A DNA stretch of 64,000 nucleotides from Mycosarcoma maydis (taxonomy: Eukaryota; Basidiomycota; Ustilaginomycetes; Ustilaginales). Positions 20,203 through 32,200 of this stretch are shown here, in pieces (position 1 is the stretch's first letter; every line of letters begins with the position of its first letter). Under the pieces are notes generated by a model. That model saw only the letters and a program-made list of their open reading frames with translations, made no database searches and was not told where the DNA came from. The position numbers and the translations under genes are program-made. Location: contig NC_026483.1 of the NCBI RefSeq assembly GCF_000328475.2, positions 967,381 through 1,031,380 on the forward strand, written 5' to 3'.

Positions 20203-20238
20203 TCCGTCTCCGTCTCCGTCTCCGTCTCTGTCTCTGTC
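20203..20238. repeat. TCCGTC/TCTGTC hexamer array
   Basis: Four TCCGTC units followed by two TCTGTC units and more C/T-rich sequence, about 170 bp upstream of the regulator's start codon. It may lie in the 5' leader. Confidence 0.9.
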
Positions 20239-20410
20239 TCTCCGTCTGTCCGCCTCTCCGTTAACCCGTCCCTTCCTTCCGCTGCTGTAGCGTGGAGACG
20301 CCCATGTCTCTTACACATCGGTCCGTCAATCTTCCCGTCGTGCCACATCATTGGTCACGGTCTCCATCGTTTCCGGCTCGTTGACGTCCGACCGGTGTGC
20401 GTCACCGGCC

Positions 20411-23409
20411 ATGAGGTGGAAACAAGTACACGCTGTACCTGGCAGTAACACCTCGGACACCTCGCGTCCGTCGCAAGGCTCATCGGCTTTCTCTACCGCT
20501 TGCGATTTTTGCCGTCACCGAAAGGTAAGCTTGGTCATCTTGATTCTGGTGGGTGTGCTTGAGATGCACTCGATATCGTAGCGCATCCTATCGCGTCGTG
20601 GCAAGAATCGCTGATCTGTGCTGGTTTACACCTCCGTCGTTGGACGTCACCGTAGATTCGTTGCAATCGAGAACAGCCATGCGACAAGTGCCAGAAGCAC
20701 GGTAGGGCCAACACGTGTCACTTTGAAGATGGTCGAACCAAAAAGCGCCAACGCCCAAACAATGCGGCTTGTGCGGCAGTACATCAAGACGAAAGCCGCG
20801 TTGGTCAGCTCGGGGACGAGCTCGAGCTCGAGCTCGAGATCGCCCGTGTTGGTCAGCTTTCCGCGACGCCAGGTCGACACGGTAATGTACGCTTCAACCG
20901 CGCTTCATCAGAGGCTGCTGGTCAAGTCAGCGTGGATGAAGCAAGTCGTGTTGAAGCGCACAATACGTCGGGCCAGGCTAAGGACGGCTCACACGCGTTT
21001 GCCAATCCACGGCTCAACGAGACTGCGTTCAGACATACCGCAGAGACGCACCATGCTGCTCCAGTAGCCCACACGGACGTGCGTGCATCGTCTGTATCAT
21101 GCTCGTCGCTGAATGCTGCAGTGCGGCCTCACAGCTCGTCACCTCTGCCGACTTCGCCAACTTCGTCGGCGGTCGCTAGCATCATTGCGGATCTGGGCGA
21201 TCCGAGGCATTCAATCGGACATGCTGAACGGACGCGCGCCTCTGCGTCACCCAGCCAGCAAGCTACACGTGGAGTCATGTCAAATCTGCGCGTCAACAAT
21301 CGAGGCGAATCGCGATACCACGGTCCGACGAGTGCTTCGTTCAACGCGCCTGAAGCATTGAGCGAGGATTCTCGAGCTGGAATTGCGTCTGCGCAGGGCC
21401 GTCTCAGTGTGGATGGTGGCGGTGGCGCCAATCCAGCAGGTGGTAGTCAAGAGCAGCGTGTCTCGCTGGATGCAGCCGTGCTCACCGACAGATTGACATC
21501 GCTGGCTGCTCGCGAAAGACAGGAAGAGGTGATGAACGTTGTCGCTGGCAGACTCGACTTTGACGGTGTAGAGCCTGAGCTGGCGATCCACCTGCTCAAC
21601 TTGCACTGGAATCGGCAGCATCACGCCTACCTGGTCACGTACCGACCGCTGTTCATGCGGGATATGGCGGCTCCTCCAGGCAAAGCAAAGTACTTTTCCA
21701 AGCTACTCTTCCACGCTATCCTGTTCGGTGCCGCCAAGTTTTCAGACCGCATCAATCAGGTCAGGTCAGACGTCAATGATCCCTCGACGGCTGGCCAACA
21801 GTTTCTCGAACGCGTCCAGCAACTGTTACCAGAAGCGTTGATCAAGAGCCGCATCACGACGGTGCAAGCGTTGCTGTTACTCGCATGCACGCACTATGCC
21901 CGTGGTAGCGAGAGTGCAGCTTGGCTACATTCCGGATTGGCTTTCCGCATGGCGATCGATCTGGGGATGAACGAAGATAGTATCGAGCTGGTTGCATCGG
22001 GCAACATGGCACTCGAGGAGCTCGAGCTTCGTCGACGTGTAGTATGGGCCGCGTTTGTGATTGACAAGATCCACTCGCTCTACCAAGGTCGGCAGGCTTC
22101 GATTGAACGGCGCAACCTGTATGTGCCCATCGAGTTCCACGACCATTTCGAAGAGACCGAGTTCTGGACGCCTGTTGCGTTTCACCGACCTCTGAGCGAG
22201 GCAGAGGCGCAAAGCAAAGCTACAGCCAGAGGCACCAACGCCGCCACTCCGAGTGGCTACACGGGACCGATCTACAGTGTTTCTACGTTTGCCGAGCTGT
22301 GCAGGCTGACGGTGATTATGGAAAAGATCATCCAGATCTTCTATTCGATCGATAGCGGTGCGCGATCCGAAAGAGCACAAACGGAACACTTGATTGAAAT
22401 GCGCTCCGAGCTCGCCGCTTGGCGCACGTCGTTGCCTGCACATCTGCGTATCGACTCGAGCTCGCCAGCAGGTAGAAGTGGCGGCCAACGCTCTCGCACT
22501 TGCCCGCCCAATCTGATCTCGTTGCACGCACTCTATCATGCGTTGACGATCCTGCTGAATCGACCATTCCTACCACATGGACATCTTCGCAGCGACGATG
22601 CAGCTTGCGGCAGATCGTCATGGAAAGCATGCGTGGATGCAGCGTCGAGCATCTCGAGCCTCATGAATCTGTATCGTCAGACGGTGAGCATGAAGGGAGC
22701 GCCGCAGCTCATCTCATACATCAACTTTTGTGCTGCAGGAATTCACGTTCGTGTAGCAGCACAGCTGCAACAGTCCAACACGTCGAGCGAAGGTGCTAAT
22801 CTGGCAGCCGCATCCAGTCGCAGATACGAGCTGAAAGCGCTCCGACAATGCCTGCAGGATTTCGAGGAGAATCAAGATCCCAACCCGGGCGTCGCTAAAG
22901 CCAAGAGTGTGATCCGCAACATGGCCGAGAGAGCTGGCATTCTCAACCTGCTTCAAGACGACTCGGGAGAAGGTGGATTGTCGCCGATCAACCAAGATGA
23001 CAGTCCACCGCTGATGAATCTCGTCGGCCACAGTGGTAGCCAAGCGAATCGAGGGGGTGCTGCAAATCGCGTCGAGCTTGTTGGAGCAAGCGCACTTGCA
23101 CGCCATGCGAGCGCGCTGTCCATGACAACACCGTCGTCCTCGACTTCGATCGCCGCAGCAGGAGGAGCAACAGCCGCATCAGCAGCGTTGAATCGAGTAG
23201 ACGCAGCGCAGAACTCAACTTCTGCACTCACACCGCCCTACGAGATCGACTTTGAAAGCATTCTCGCCTCGTTTGATCACTTTGAGTCCGCAGCCGGTCC
23301 TGGTCGAGACGGCCTATTCGCAACAGGCACAGCGGATCCCAACACCAACTCGGACATTCTCTTTGGCTTTCTTCGTGACTATGATGCACCCTCTGCCCTC
23401 TCGCTATGA
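20411..23409 (+). CDS. Zn2Cys6 transcription factor (one intron)
   Basis: A 955-residue fungal regulator. Exon 1 (20411-20524) ends in CDFCRHRK. A 131-bp intron (20525-20655, GTAAGC...GTAG) follows, and exon 2 resumes with IRCNREQPCDKC. Spliced, this gives C-x2-C-x6-C-x5-C-x2-C-x8-C, a textbook binuclear zinc cluster near residues 30-58. Next come an alternating Glu-Leu stretch (DNA 20814-20843), a long Ser/Ala-rich linker, and a middle region typical of the fungal_trans domain (LLLLACTHYARGSESAAW, LRRRVVWAAFVIDKIHS). The C-terminal ~200 residues are low complexity. The start ATG at 20411 is the first in frame before the zinc cluster. It is divergent from the PrpF-family gene, so it could control the surrounding block; that is inference. 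It is not similar in type to the itaconate regulator Ria1 as I know it. Confidence 0.87.
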
Positions 23410-23687
23410 CGGTACCAACACAAACTGCGCTTCAGCCACTCTTCAGTCGTAGCCGTGGTGACGGGACGAGGACGAATCTGCAAACGCCCTCTTGCGTTGG
23501 CGCCAGCCTGTTGGTGTCCATTCCGCTCTGTTACACTCTCCACAGAGTCATACGACCTGACCAATCACGAATGGAATCCATCGAGTGAATTTGCACACTA
23601 CTACACAGTACACAGTGGGCAAGTCGTCAATGCCGCAATTAAAGACACGCGAACAGAAACAGAGAGAAAAAGAGAGAGACAGACAGG

Positions 23688-25592
23688 TCAGGCTTTGAGA
23701 ACGTTGACGGTCAGGCCCATGCTGTGCGATCCACTCGGGGCGACAGCAAAGTAGTACCAAAACCCGGGGGGAACGATTCCGTTGTCGCTCGGAACGCGCA
23801 ACGTCACGGTGCTTCCCGACGTCCTCACCACGGTCAGCGGAATACGACGTTGATCAGAATCGATCGAGTGCGTCGACGAGCCCAAGCGGACCAGGACGTG
23901 GGTGAGTGCCGAGACACTGTCCAACGTCACCGTGAGTGTTCCACCGGGGGCCACTCGGATCTTACTGCCGTTTTGCTGGCTTGATCGAAGTGTGGTCACC
24001 CTAGGACGAGCTGCAGCGTTTCCGTTGGAGTCAAACAGGTAGGGCGGTGTGTAGAACTGCATGTCGGCGTGGTTGGCATCGTCGCAGCCACCGTTGACGT
24101 AACAGAGACCCCCGCCACCGCTCATTACACGTCCATCAGGCATCAGGAGCGTCGTCGAGTGGTAGTTGCGCGGCACCGAAGACGCTGCTACGAGGGTGAA
24201 GGCGTTGGTCTTGGGATCCCAGATCTCGGCCTGCAACACGCTGTTGCGATCGCTGAAGCCTTTGGCCCAAGTCTGACCGCCTGCGATAAAGACCTGGCCG
24301 TTGGGTAGCACTACAGTATTGGCGTACGCGCGTGCGTAGTTCATGTTGGGGAGCTGCTGCACGCTCGGCGCACGGTTGACGCCGTTGATCGTGATTCGGT
24401 GGGCAACCTTCAAGCCGTCCGAGTCGCTGTAGCTCTGCGAACCGCCGGCGGCAAAGATCTTGCCATTGTCGTACATGACGTTGACCGCGCACATCTGGTC
24501 GTTGTTGCTGTTGCGTATTCCAGCGGACGTCACGCTTCCGGTGCCCGAAGTTCGGTACCAGTTCATCTGCTTGCTGGGTCCTGCCTGCAGCACCGATCCG
24601 CCGCTCCAAGCAAACAGCCAAGCGTGGTTGTCGGTACGCCAAGCACCTGCATTATCGTACGTGGTCAGCATTGGTTGCACTTTTGCATCAGGCAAAGCGG
24701 TCCATCGGTTGGTCGAGGCATCGTACACCTCTCCGTCCTTCAAAGGCACACCGTTTTGGCCACCGGTTCCGCCGGTGTACGAACCGCCGATGGTGAAGCT
24801 GCGTCCGTCGGACAGCGTGACCGAGGTCTGGTAGCCACGACCCATTGTCATGTTGGCGCCACGGCTAAAGGTGTTGGTAAAGGGGTCGTAGATGGTGACG
24901 GCTGAGTCCGTGTTACCACCGTCGATGAGCAGCCTTCCATCCGAGAGCGCGTTCATACCAGGACAGAACATGTCGTGCATCGTGTTGGCTACAGTGAATG
25001 CACTTTGACTGTTGGACGAGATGTCGTAGCTGACAAAAGCTGTCTGGTACTGCGGCGCACCTCCAAAGGTCACGGGACTCCACGAGGAAAAGGCGAGGAA
25101 CTTGGTCACACGCGGGTACTGCGGAACCAAGTAGACAGCAACCGGGTTGACGTTGAGTGGAATGACGCTGCTCCACTGTCCATTTTTGACGAGTGTAGCT
25201 GGCGCCTTGAGACCAGCATCGGTCATGACAAACGAGTCGTAATTGCGGTTCTGTTGCCAGGTAGGTGTGTACGGCGATCCCTTTGAGTTGCACATCCTAA
25301 CCGCCGGGTCCCAAACACCGTAAATGCATCCGGGCGTGTTGCTGCACCATTCGATGCACGCGTTGCGGTCGGGTTGAGCTACACTTTGCAGATTGTCGAC
25401 ATGGTAGTCGGTCTGCGGACAGACGCTGAAGGCGACGTTGTTGCTGGTCGTGTATGTGGATGCGGCGGTAGGGCAGCCGCCGGTGATGTCCTGAGCGTTG
25501 ACAACACTGGCATGGTTGGAAAGCGATGCAAGCAACAGCCAACTGCCTAGGGACAGGTGCGCGAAGAAAGGCTTGACCATGTTGAGCTTCAT
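23688..25592 (-). CDS. Secreted glyoxal oxidase (copper-radical oxidase)
   Basis: A 634-residue secreted enzyme of the glyoxal oxidase family (AA5 copper-radical oxidases), which oxidise simple aldehydes to acids while making H2O2 outside the cell. A signal peptide covers about residues 1-33, ending near SVVNA. A cysteine-rich PAN/apple-like segment (about 38-105) precedes the kelch-type propeller. Expected active-site elements are visible: a Cys in HDMFCPGMNALSDGR, a Tyr in GRGYQTSVTL, the Tyr-His pair in RNYHSTTLLMPDGRV, and a late His in THSIDSDQRRIPL. The C-terminal domain is the immunoglobulin-like DUF1929. Ustilago maydis has three such enzymes, one of them needed for filamentous growth and virulence; which one this matches is not clear. 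The ATG at 25592 opens the signal peptide; a longer frame has no upstream ATG. Confidence 0.9.
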   Translation of the reverse strand: MKLNMVKPFFAHLSLGSWLLLASLSNHASVVNAQDITGGCPTAASTYTTSNNVAFSVCPQTDYHVDNLQSVAQPDRNACIEWCSNTPGCIYGVWDPAVRMCNSKGSPYTPTWQQNRNYDSFVMTDAGLKAPATLVKNGQWSSVIPLNVNPVAVYLVPQYPRVTKFLAFSSWSPVTFGGAPQYQTAFVSYDISSNSQSAFTVANTMHDMFCPGMNALSDGRLLIDGGNTDSAVTIYDPFTNTFSRGANMTMGRGYQTSVTLSDGRSFTIGGSYTGGTGGQNGVPLKDGEVYDASTNRWTALPDAKVQPMLTTYDNAGAWRTDNHAWLFAWSGGSVLQAGPSKQMNWYRTSGTGSVTSAGIRNSNNDQMCAVNVMYDNGKIFAAGGSQSYSDSDGLKVAHRITINGVNRAPSVQQLPNMNYARAYANTVVLPNGQVFIAGGQTWAKGFSDRNSVLQAEIWDPKTNAFTLVAASSVPRNYHSTTLLMPDGRVMSGGGGLCYVNGGCDDANHADMQFYTPPYLFDSNGNAAARPRVTTLRSSQQNGSKIRVAPGGTLTVTLDSVSALTHVLVRLGSSTHSIDSDQRRIPLTVVRTSGSTVTLRVPSDNGIVPPGFWYYFAVAPSGSHSMGLTVNVLKA

Positions 25593-25663
25593 GACGGGCG
25601 CTGGCGCGTTGCACAGAAGGATAAGGACAAACACATGTGCCGGCGTAGCTCGGGAACGGCTCA

Positions 25664-25674
25664 GGTTTATATAT
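25664..25674 (-). promoter_or_regulatory. TATA-like box upstream of glyoxal oxidase
   Basis: Minus strand reads ATATATAAACC about 75 bp upstream of the start codon at 25592. Confidence 0.4.
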
Positions 25675-27656
25675 GCTGATCAACCCGAGTAGATCTGCGA
25701 TCGTGACTGCATCGACTCAAGCATCTATCTCGAGGGCCAACGGCATCTGTGCCAAGCATAGGATTTCAGCTCGGTTGCAGGCTTGAAGCAGATGTCCACG
25801 TTGAGGGCCGACTCGGGCATCCGGAGTCGTAAGCCAAGCCGATGTTGGCGCGTTTGAGCGTTTTGAGAAGAGGAGAAGCCAGTCTGGAAGAGTGCAGCCT
25901 GAGCAAAGAGGCAAGCGAGACCGACAAACATGAGCGAGACGAAGATGGAGCATCATCTGTTTGTTGCGTCGGCGGCTGCACGAGCGCCTGAGTGCAGAGA
26001 TTTGCTCGACTATTGACGTTAATGACGATGCACAGCATTCAAAGAGCCTTGGCTCCATGCACTGAGGAAGGCGGAAGACCGCTGCATGGGTTTGGCATTG
26101 GCGTTCGGATATGCACAGCCCAAGGCGTTAATGAGATTGCTTGAAGCGCAGTATATGCCTGGGGTCCGGTAGAGGTCTTGGCGATGCGGATCTAAGATGC
26201 ATTGAGTTTTTGCAAGCTACACACATCCTTCTCGGCTGACAAGCGAGGATCAGCGCTGGCGAGGGAGCTGGAGCTGATGAGCCAGTGGCCACACGGGAAG
26301 CTCTCGGGAACGCAATTCGTAGTTTAGAATTGGCGCGATTCAGGCGAGATCTCGAATGAGCGACGACGTCTTGCGAGAAATACAGTCACGAGTATGGGCG
26401 TGAACCGCCGCGGTGAGCGAGCTGATGTGCGATTTGTGATTGTTACTCGATATGCTGTTGCGCCAAGCATCGCTTGAGATGCACGTTGAAGAACGGATTC
26501 TTGAAGAACGGATTCTTGATTCTCAAACGAACAAACAAACAACCAATTGCACGACCAAGCTGCCCTGTGTGAGGCAGTTGGCGAGACACTGGCTAGTGAC
26601 TCACTGACTGCCAGCCAATCGTCAGTTCACGAATCATCATTAACTTATTCGTTACTGACGATTGACGATCCACCATAACGAGTCACGAATCAAATGGCCG
26701 GCTCAACCAACTGCATCAGCTCGCATGTGAGACATTCATGATTCGGTTCCGGAACTCACCTTCCCTCAGCTAATCGCGGTTACGGCTCTGTCAAAACGCC
26801 TACCAAGGACCGTCTTGAATGCTGCTGAGGAGACGGCAGACTGGGTAAGGATCCCTGACATTCTCGAGTCAGTCACGAGTGTGCTTTTTAGCGACTCGTG
26901 ACTTGGTGTTTGTGGGTAACAAGATGCTGTGTTTGTACGAAACACGAGTGGCTAAGTTAGCTGATCGTAGCGTGTGAATCTGAACGTCGCTTAAAGGATG
27001 CATGCTTGGCACTGGCAACCAACCACGGGAGCAAAGACGGGGAAGGCCGCCTAGCTCAGTCGTTATACCGGCCAAAGAAGTACGAATCGTGAATCACGAA
27101 TTCGAAGGGAACCGTTTATTAATATACCCACGACTCTGTGTTTGTTCAACACATGCGTGATGCGGAGGGCGAGACAATCACGAATAATCGTGAATCACGA
27201 ATGTATGTGAATTGGTGATTTGCTCTAGTTTGCTGAGATCGGGTCGGGGTTCGAATCCCACTGAGCTAGTCTCGAGAGGTTGAGGTTGTGCAGCTTTTTC
27301 CGCCGAGCACAGCAGCCGGAAAAAAAAGAAAAAAGAAAAAAGAAAAAAAGAAGCCAAGGCCTAGCCTTTATGAATAAGTTGGGGACTTTTCGCTTCGACA
27401 CGCCGGCAAATGGTTCCCTGCGTTAGGTGTTCGCTTCATAAGTTAACGTTAACTGAGCCTTGGTGCTTTTTGGCTTCTGCACCGAGTCTGCCTCACGCGT
27501 AGGTCTCAAGGCGACGGACTGCCTCGACCCAAATAGACAATTTGTGCTTAGCTCATGACTTGCAGCCACCACCACAAAAGCAACGAGGTAACGGACAAAG
27601 TCTCAACAGAAAGACATGATCGAAGTGTGAATCCCGCATCTGTGAGTGGTGAGTGG

Positions 27657-27674
27657 GATTCACGATTCACGATT
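27657..27674. repeat. Short heptamer array
   Basis: Two ATTCACG units followed by ATTCG, the same unit as at 938-994. Confidence 0.75.
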
Positions 27675-28700
27675 CGAGTCGAAAGGGATAGCAGTGTTAA
27701 GTCGCCACAATATACAGTGGGAAACGAGGACCTACGCGGTAAACTAGCTCAGAGGTCATCGCCGATCTAGAACCTGTCATGCATTCGTAAATTCACGATT
27801 CGTGATTGATGATGTACGATGGGTCTCACGTTTGAATTTGATGAATTTGATGATTGTTACATCACGAATACTCACTCGTGACTGTCCCTCATCGTGAATC
27901 ACTTGAGAATGGTTACCACTCGTGACTCTGTGACTGAGCAGGCGAAACACGAAAGCGCACGCACGGGTGGAGGCATCGTAGATGCATCCGTGCCAAAATC
28001 ACGAATCTCAGAATCACGAAATCTGAATGTCGTGGTTGCCGCCATCTGGATTTTCAAGTTTCATGTTCGGGTCAACTCGTCACTCTCCGAATTTCGGAAA
28101 TACCTCGGCGCAGATCCACAAACCAACTAACTTAGCGATTTGCAAGTTTTCACCATTCACCATTCGTGATTGTAATTCACGACTTTAGGCAGCCGGAAAA
28201 AGAAATCTTTGATCGTAAATAGCACATTGCACATTGAACGCATCCACGATCAGCAACCGAGGCACGCGTGATAGCGTACAAAATTTCTAAAAATTCCATT
28301 TACAGTTTTCTACAGTTCACGATTGTCAGTTTGCGCCGTCCAGCCAACCGTGAACATCACTAAGCGCGCGCTCATCCACACACACACGTCATGCGTGGCT
28401 AGATGATATACACCCAAGCTTGGAGGGACAGATGAATGAGTGAATGAAAGTCTGAACAATGGAAAGTATCAACGAGTGGGAACCTCATTGTCCTGTCACA
28501 CACCTTGATGCATGTCTGAGTCGCGTATGAGCGCCGAAGCGCAGATACATAAAGCGGCAACCATGGCACCGCTTGTGTGCCTGGAAGCGTTAGGCTGGAT
28601 ACCATGTGACAACTTGCCGAGCTGTACGCCCGAATGTCGGTTTAAACAAGCTCAATTTGGAAGTCAGTCTTTCTTTGCTTGCACTTGCACCTGTGTTGGT

Positions 28701-28736
28701 TGTGCCTGTGCCTGTGCCTGTGCCTGTGCTTGTGCG
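28701..28736. repeat. TGTGCC hexamer array
   Basis: Four TGTGCC units followed by TGTGCT and TGTGCG, about 540 bp upstream of the giant membrane protein gene. Confidence 0.9.
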
Positions 28737-29277
28737 TGCGGTGGATGCTGTGCTATCGATGTGGGGAAAATCTGTGGGGTCTACGTGAGACTAGCTGGCA
28801 ATTGGCGTGGGAATCATATGCACCTGTTTCGCAGAACGAATCGTGACTGACCAAGTGTCAAACATTCCTTACGCTTGCACGTTGGTGTTGTTCGCGATTA
28901 TCTCTGCTTTGGGCCAAGTTCGCGTAGCCGCTCCTGATCGGGATTTTGTTTTTTTAGTTGCTTCCCTCTGACAGTCGTGATCTTTGCAGTCACGATTTCG
29001 TGTTGGATCATCGAATCACTCATGTCGCACCCTATTGCAACATGCATAGACGCAAGCACAAAGAATCATGAATGGCTTGGCGCCGGGCACAGATCATCGA
29101 TGGTGGATAGCTACAGCCTCCTGGTTGATTGACAGATGGACCTAATCCGATACTTAACTCATTCACGATTGCTGTGTGCCTTCATGTTTGCCTCTTGCTT
29201 CCAGCGCCATCCTTCAGACCCACACCATCACTTGAAGCTTTTGCTTTCCCTTTCGACACATCTCGTGTCTGTTGACC

Positions 29278-32200
29278 ATGTCGCGGCGACGTTCAGATCG
29301 TTCCTTTGCCGGTCACCACGTTCAAGGTCAAGACAGTACCGATAGACTTGTTGGTAGATCCACACCGTCACTGCACAATGCGTCAAGCGCAGCCAGCTAC
29401 CAGCCTGGTCAGCCAATCGGCTTTCTTGCTGCTAGAAACACCATCTATGCTAAGAAATTATACAGCCGCAAGCTCAGATACTGTCTCTTCCTGCTGCTTC
29501 CCATCGCCACGCTTATTGGCCTCGTCATCCTGACCGGCCCTGTGCTCTTTGCAGTGGCCAACCACATTGTCAATGTCTCGGTCGTCCATATCGAATCGCT
29601 CCAACTCAACACCACCCAACCTGCTCCCGGACAGTATCCTGTCAATCTCAAAGCTCGCGTGACCAAGACTGGTATCTTTCCTGCTCGTGCCTACTTTCGA
29701 GCTCCGGTCAACCTGTACTGGCGTACCGTGCCTCCCAACAGCCGCGAAATCCACATTGGTACAATCGACCTGGACCACCTTGGCGTTACATCGCGCGGTT
29801 ATGGCACCCTGGACCAGTCCAACTTTCTTCGCAATGTCTCGGATGACAATCTTGCTCTGTTCGCTCGCTACCTCGTCAATGCAGATCAAGCGACACTCAA
29901 GCTCAATTGTTCCAATGTCAAGCCGGTTGCATTTGGCTTTTTGCCTTCCTGGCACAACATTGCCATCAGCAAGCACGCAAACATCGCCGGTCTCAAGGGC
30001 CTCGGCGATGTCAAGGTCTTGAAGCTCGACGTTCCATCCGATGCTCCCCAAGGAGGCGCGATCGTCGATGCGCTCGGCTCGCTCAACAATCCTTCCCCCT
30101 TTTCGATTCTACTGGGCAATGCAGATCTTGAAATGATGTACAAGGATATGCCTCTAGCGGAAGCTAGCCTCAAAGACTTTTATCTTGCCAATGGGGTCAA
30201 CCAGGTCCCTGTCAATGGCCGCATCTACCGCCAGCAAGGCGACGAGAACCTGGCCAAACTCAGCGAACTTGTTTCCATACTTACCAACGACGAGGCTGCA
30301 CCCGTAGCAATTCGAGTGAAACCAACCAGCGAGACCACGCCATCTTGGGTCAGGGCGGCTGTCGACGAGTTGAAGTTGGTCGTGCCCGTCAAGCTGCCCA
30401 GACCCTTTAATCCGATCCGATCGGTTTCGGTTGGAGCGGTCGATGTTTTCGTTGACCCTGCCAACTCGTATGCACCGACGCTCAACTCGAACGCCGTATC
30501 TGCTCAGGTCGAGATCCCATTCGGCCTCACAGTCAGTGTCGAAAGCGCTGCCGTCAACATTGACGTGTCCACTGCCAACGATGGGCTTGCTTCACTTCGT
30601 GGAGCACAAGCCAACGCTTCATCGGCGCTCGAGCTGATCGCGCCCAGTACGCGTGGTGGTACAGCGCTGGTCTCGCTCGTCAACTCGACCATGTCGCCTG
30701 CCACTGCTAACCAAGCCGACGCGAACAAATCGTTCCAACAGCTCATTCGTACAATCACTTTTGGCGATACGGTCAATCTAACTGCCAAAGGAACCACTGC
30801 TGTGACGGCGGACTCGTCCATCGGCCGGATCACCCTACCGGCGCTCAAGATCGCCACCACGACAACTATCCAGGGCCTGTCTGGCTTTACGCGCAGCCCA
30901 CTCGAGCTTTTGTCATTCGACATCGTCGGTGGCTCTAGCTCGGCAGTCCAGGTGGTCGCCTCCACCAAACTCAGCAACCCATCAGAGATCTCGGTGCACA
31001 TCCTCGGAGATACCAGCGTAGACCTCGCTCTTCCGAACGGCGCTGGAGTGGGTAGAGCTACTATCAGCGACCTGCGCATGGTCCCCGGCGAGAACACGCT
31101 CAACGCCACCGCCGCCGTGTCGTTCAACGACAGGAGCAAGTCGCTGGTTCAACAGTACCTTCAGGGTAAAAGCAGTCTCGTCAATGTTCGAGGCGATGCT
31201 GCGTCGACCCAAGCCGAATCGCTTACACCGACTCTGTCTGGACTCAAGCTCAACGCTACCATTTCCGGCCTTGTCGATCCGCTGTTGCTCAGTGCAGCCG
31301 TCAAGATCCTCGACACCACGGCGGTGGTCAACAACATTGCCGATGCCATCCCATCGATTAACAACCCATTCACAGCTGCCATCGAACTCAAAGGCTCCAA
31401 GGGACAGGCTAGCGTGCTTGGTCTCAACGTCGGCCATGTCGATGCTCTCAATCTGCAAAATTCTGTGCTTATCCCTTCCCGCAACGAGCCCGACCGTACA
31501 AGCAAGCAGCCTTTGCCGGTCAGCATCGATTTTGACCAGCCTAACGCCATCTTTGGTTTGATGCGCGGCTTGGTTGTCGCATCGGGCCAGAACACGGCTC
31601 CGCTCGACTACCTGATGAGAGTGGGCGGCATCAAACCTGTTGGCGTCAAACAGTCTTCGGCTGCATCTGCAATCCCATCACTTTCGTTGCGCGCGGCTCC
31701 GTTTGACGGCTTCAGCTTGCCCAGATACGTCATGACGGCACTGGCAGCTGCACGCGCCGACGTCAATGTCAATGTTGACGTGCTCATTGGCCAATATCCT
31801 CTCAGCACGCCCTTCCAACAATCTGGCGTCAATGTCACTTTTGACGATAGCATCGAAAAGCTCTACTCGATTTTGGGACGACCCATCATGAAGGCAGTCA
31901 TTGATGCTGTTCAGCTGGATCTCTTGGGGATCCAGGTGATTGACATGGCTCAGAGCAAAGTTGCGGTTGATGTTTCGGCTTCGGTCTCCAAGATAGGTCC
32001 GTTTGACGCTGTCATTCTGCTCGACAAGGGCGTCGACGTGAGCTGGCAAGGCAGATTGATTGGCAACGTCGCCATGCCAAACATCACCATCGTGCCCGAG
32101 ACCACACCGATCCAGACGCGCGCCGAGCTCACTGTAGCCGATCCGGGCCTCATGTCAGAGCTTGTCAAAGCTCTCATCCAGCAGAACAGCGTCGATTGGA

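Larger units (their letters stand above)
19522..20410. other. Divergent promoter region between PrpF-family and regulator genes
   Basis: About 0.9 kb with no supported gene. It holds two hexamer arrays (19916-19939 and 20203-20238), A/T-rich DNA around 19965-20045 and single heptamer copies near 20144. It is the shared upstream region of two divergent genes. Confidence 0.6.
25593..29277. other. Long heptamer-rich intergenic region
   Basis: No gene can be supported over about 3.7 kb. The stretch is dominated by ATTCACG/CGTGAAT copies, including inverted pairs (27083-27100, 27176-27201) and a short array (27657-27674). Near 27361 there are A/G-rich runs, and near 28701 a TGTGCC array. tRNA-like pieces near 27050 and 27250 are discussed in the findings; I do not call a tRNA. 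Confidence 0.55.

Noticed and set aside
18199..23409. Naming the genes adi1 and ria1 from the itaconate cluster
   Set aside because: The isomerase shares only family hallmarks with Adi1, and the regulator is a Zn2Cys6 protein, which does not fit Ria1 as I know it. Symbols were left empty.
27045..27280. Calling a tRNA gene
   Set aside because: The T-stem has mismatches, no acceptor stem compatible with the D-arm can be drawn, and no anticodon arm was found.
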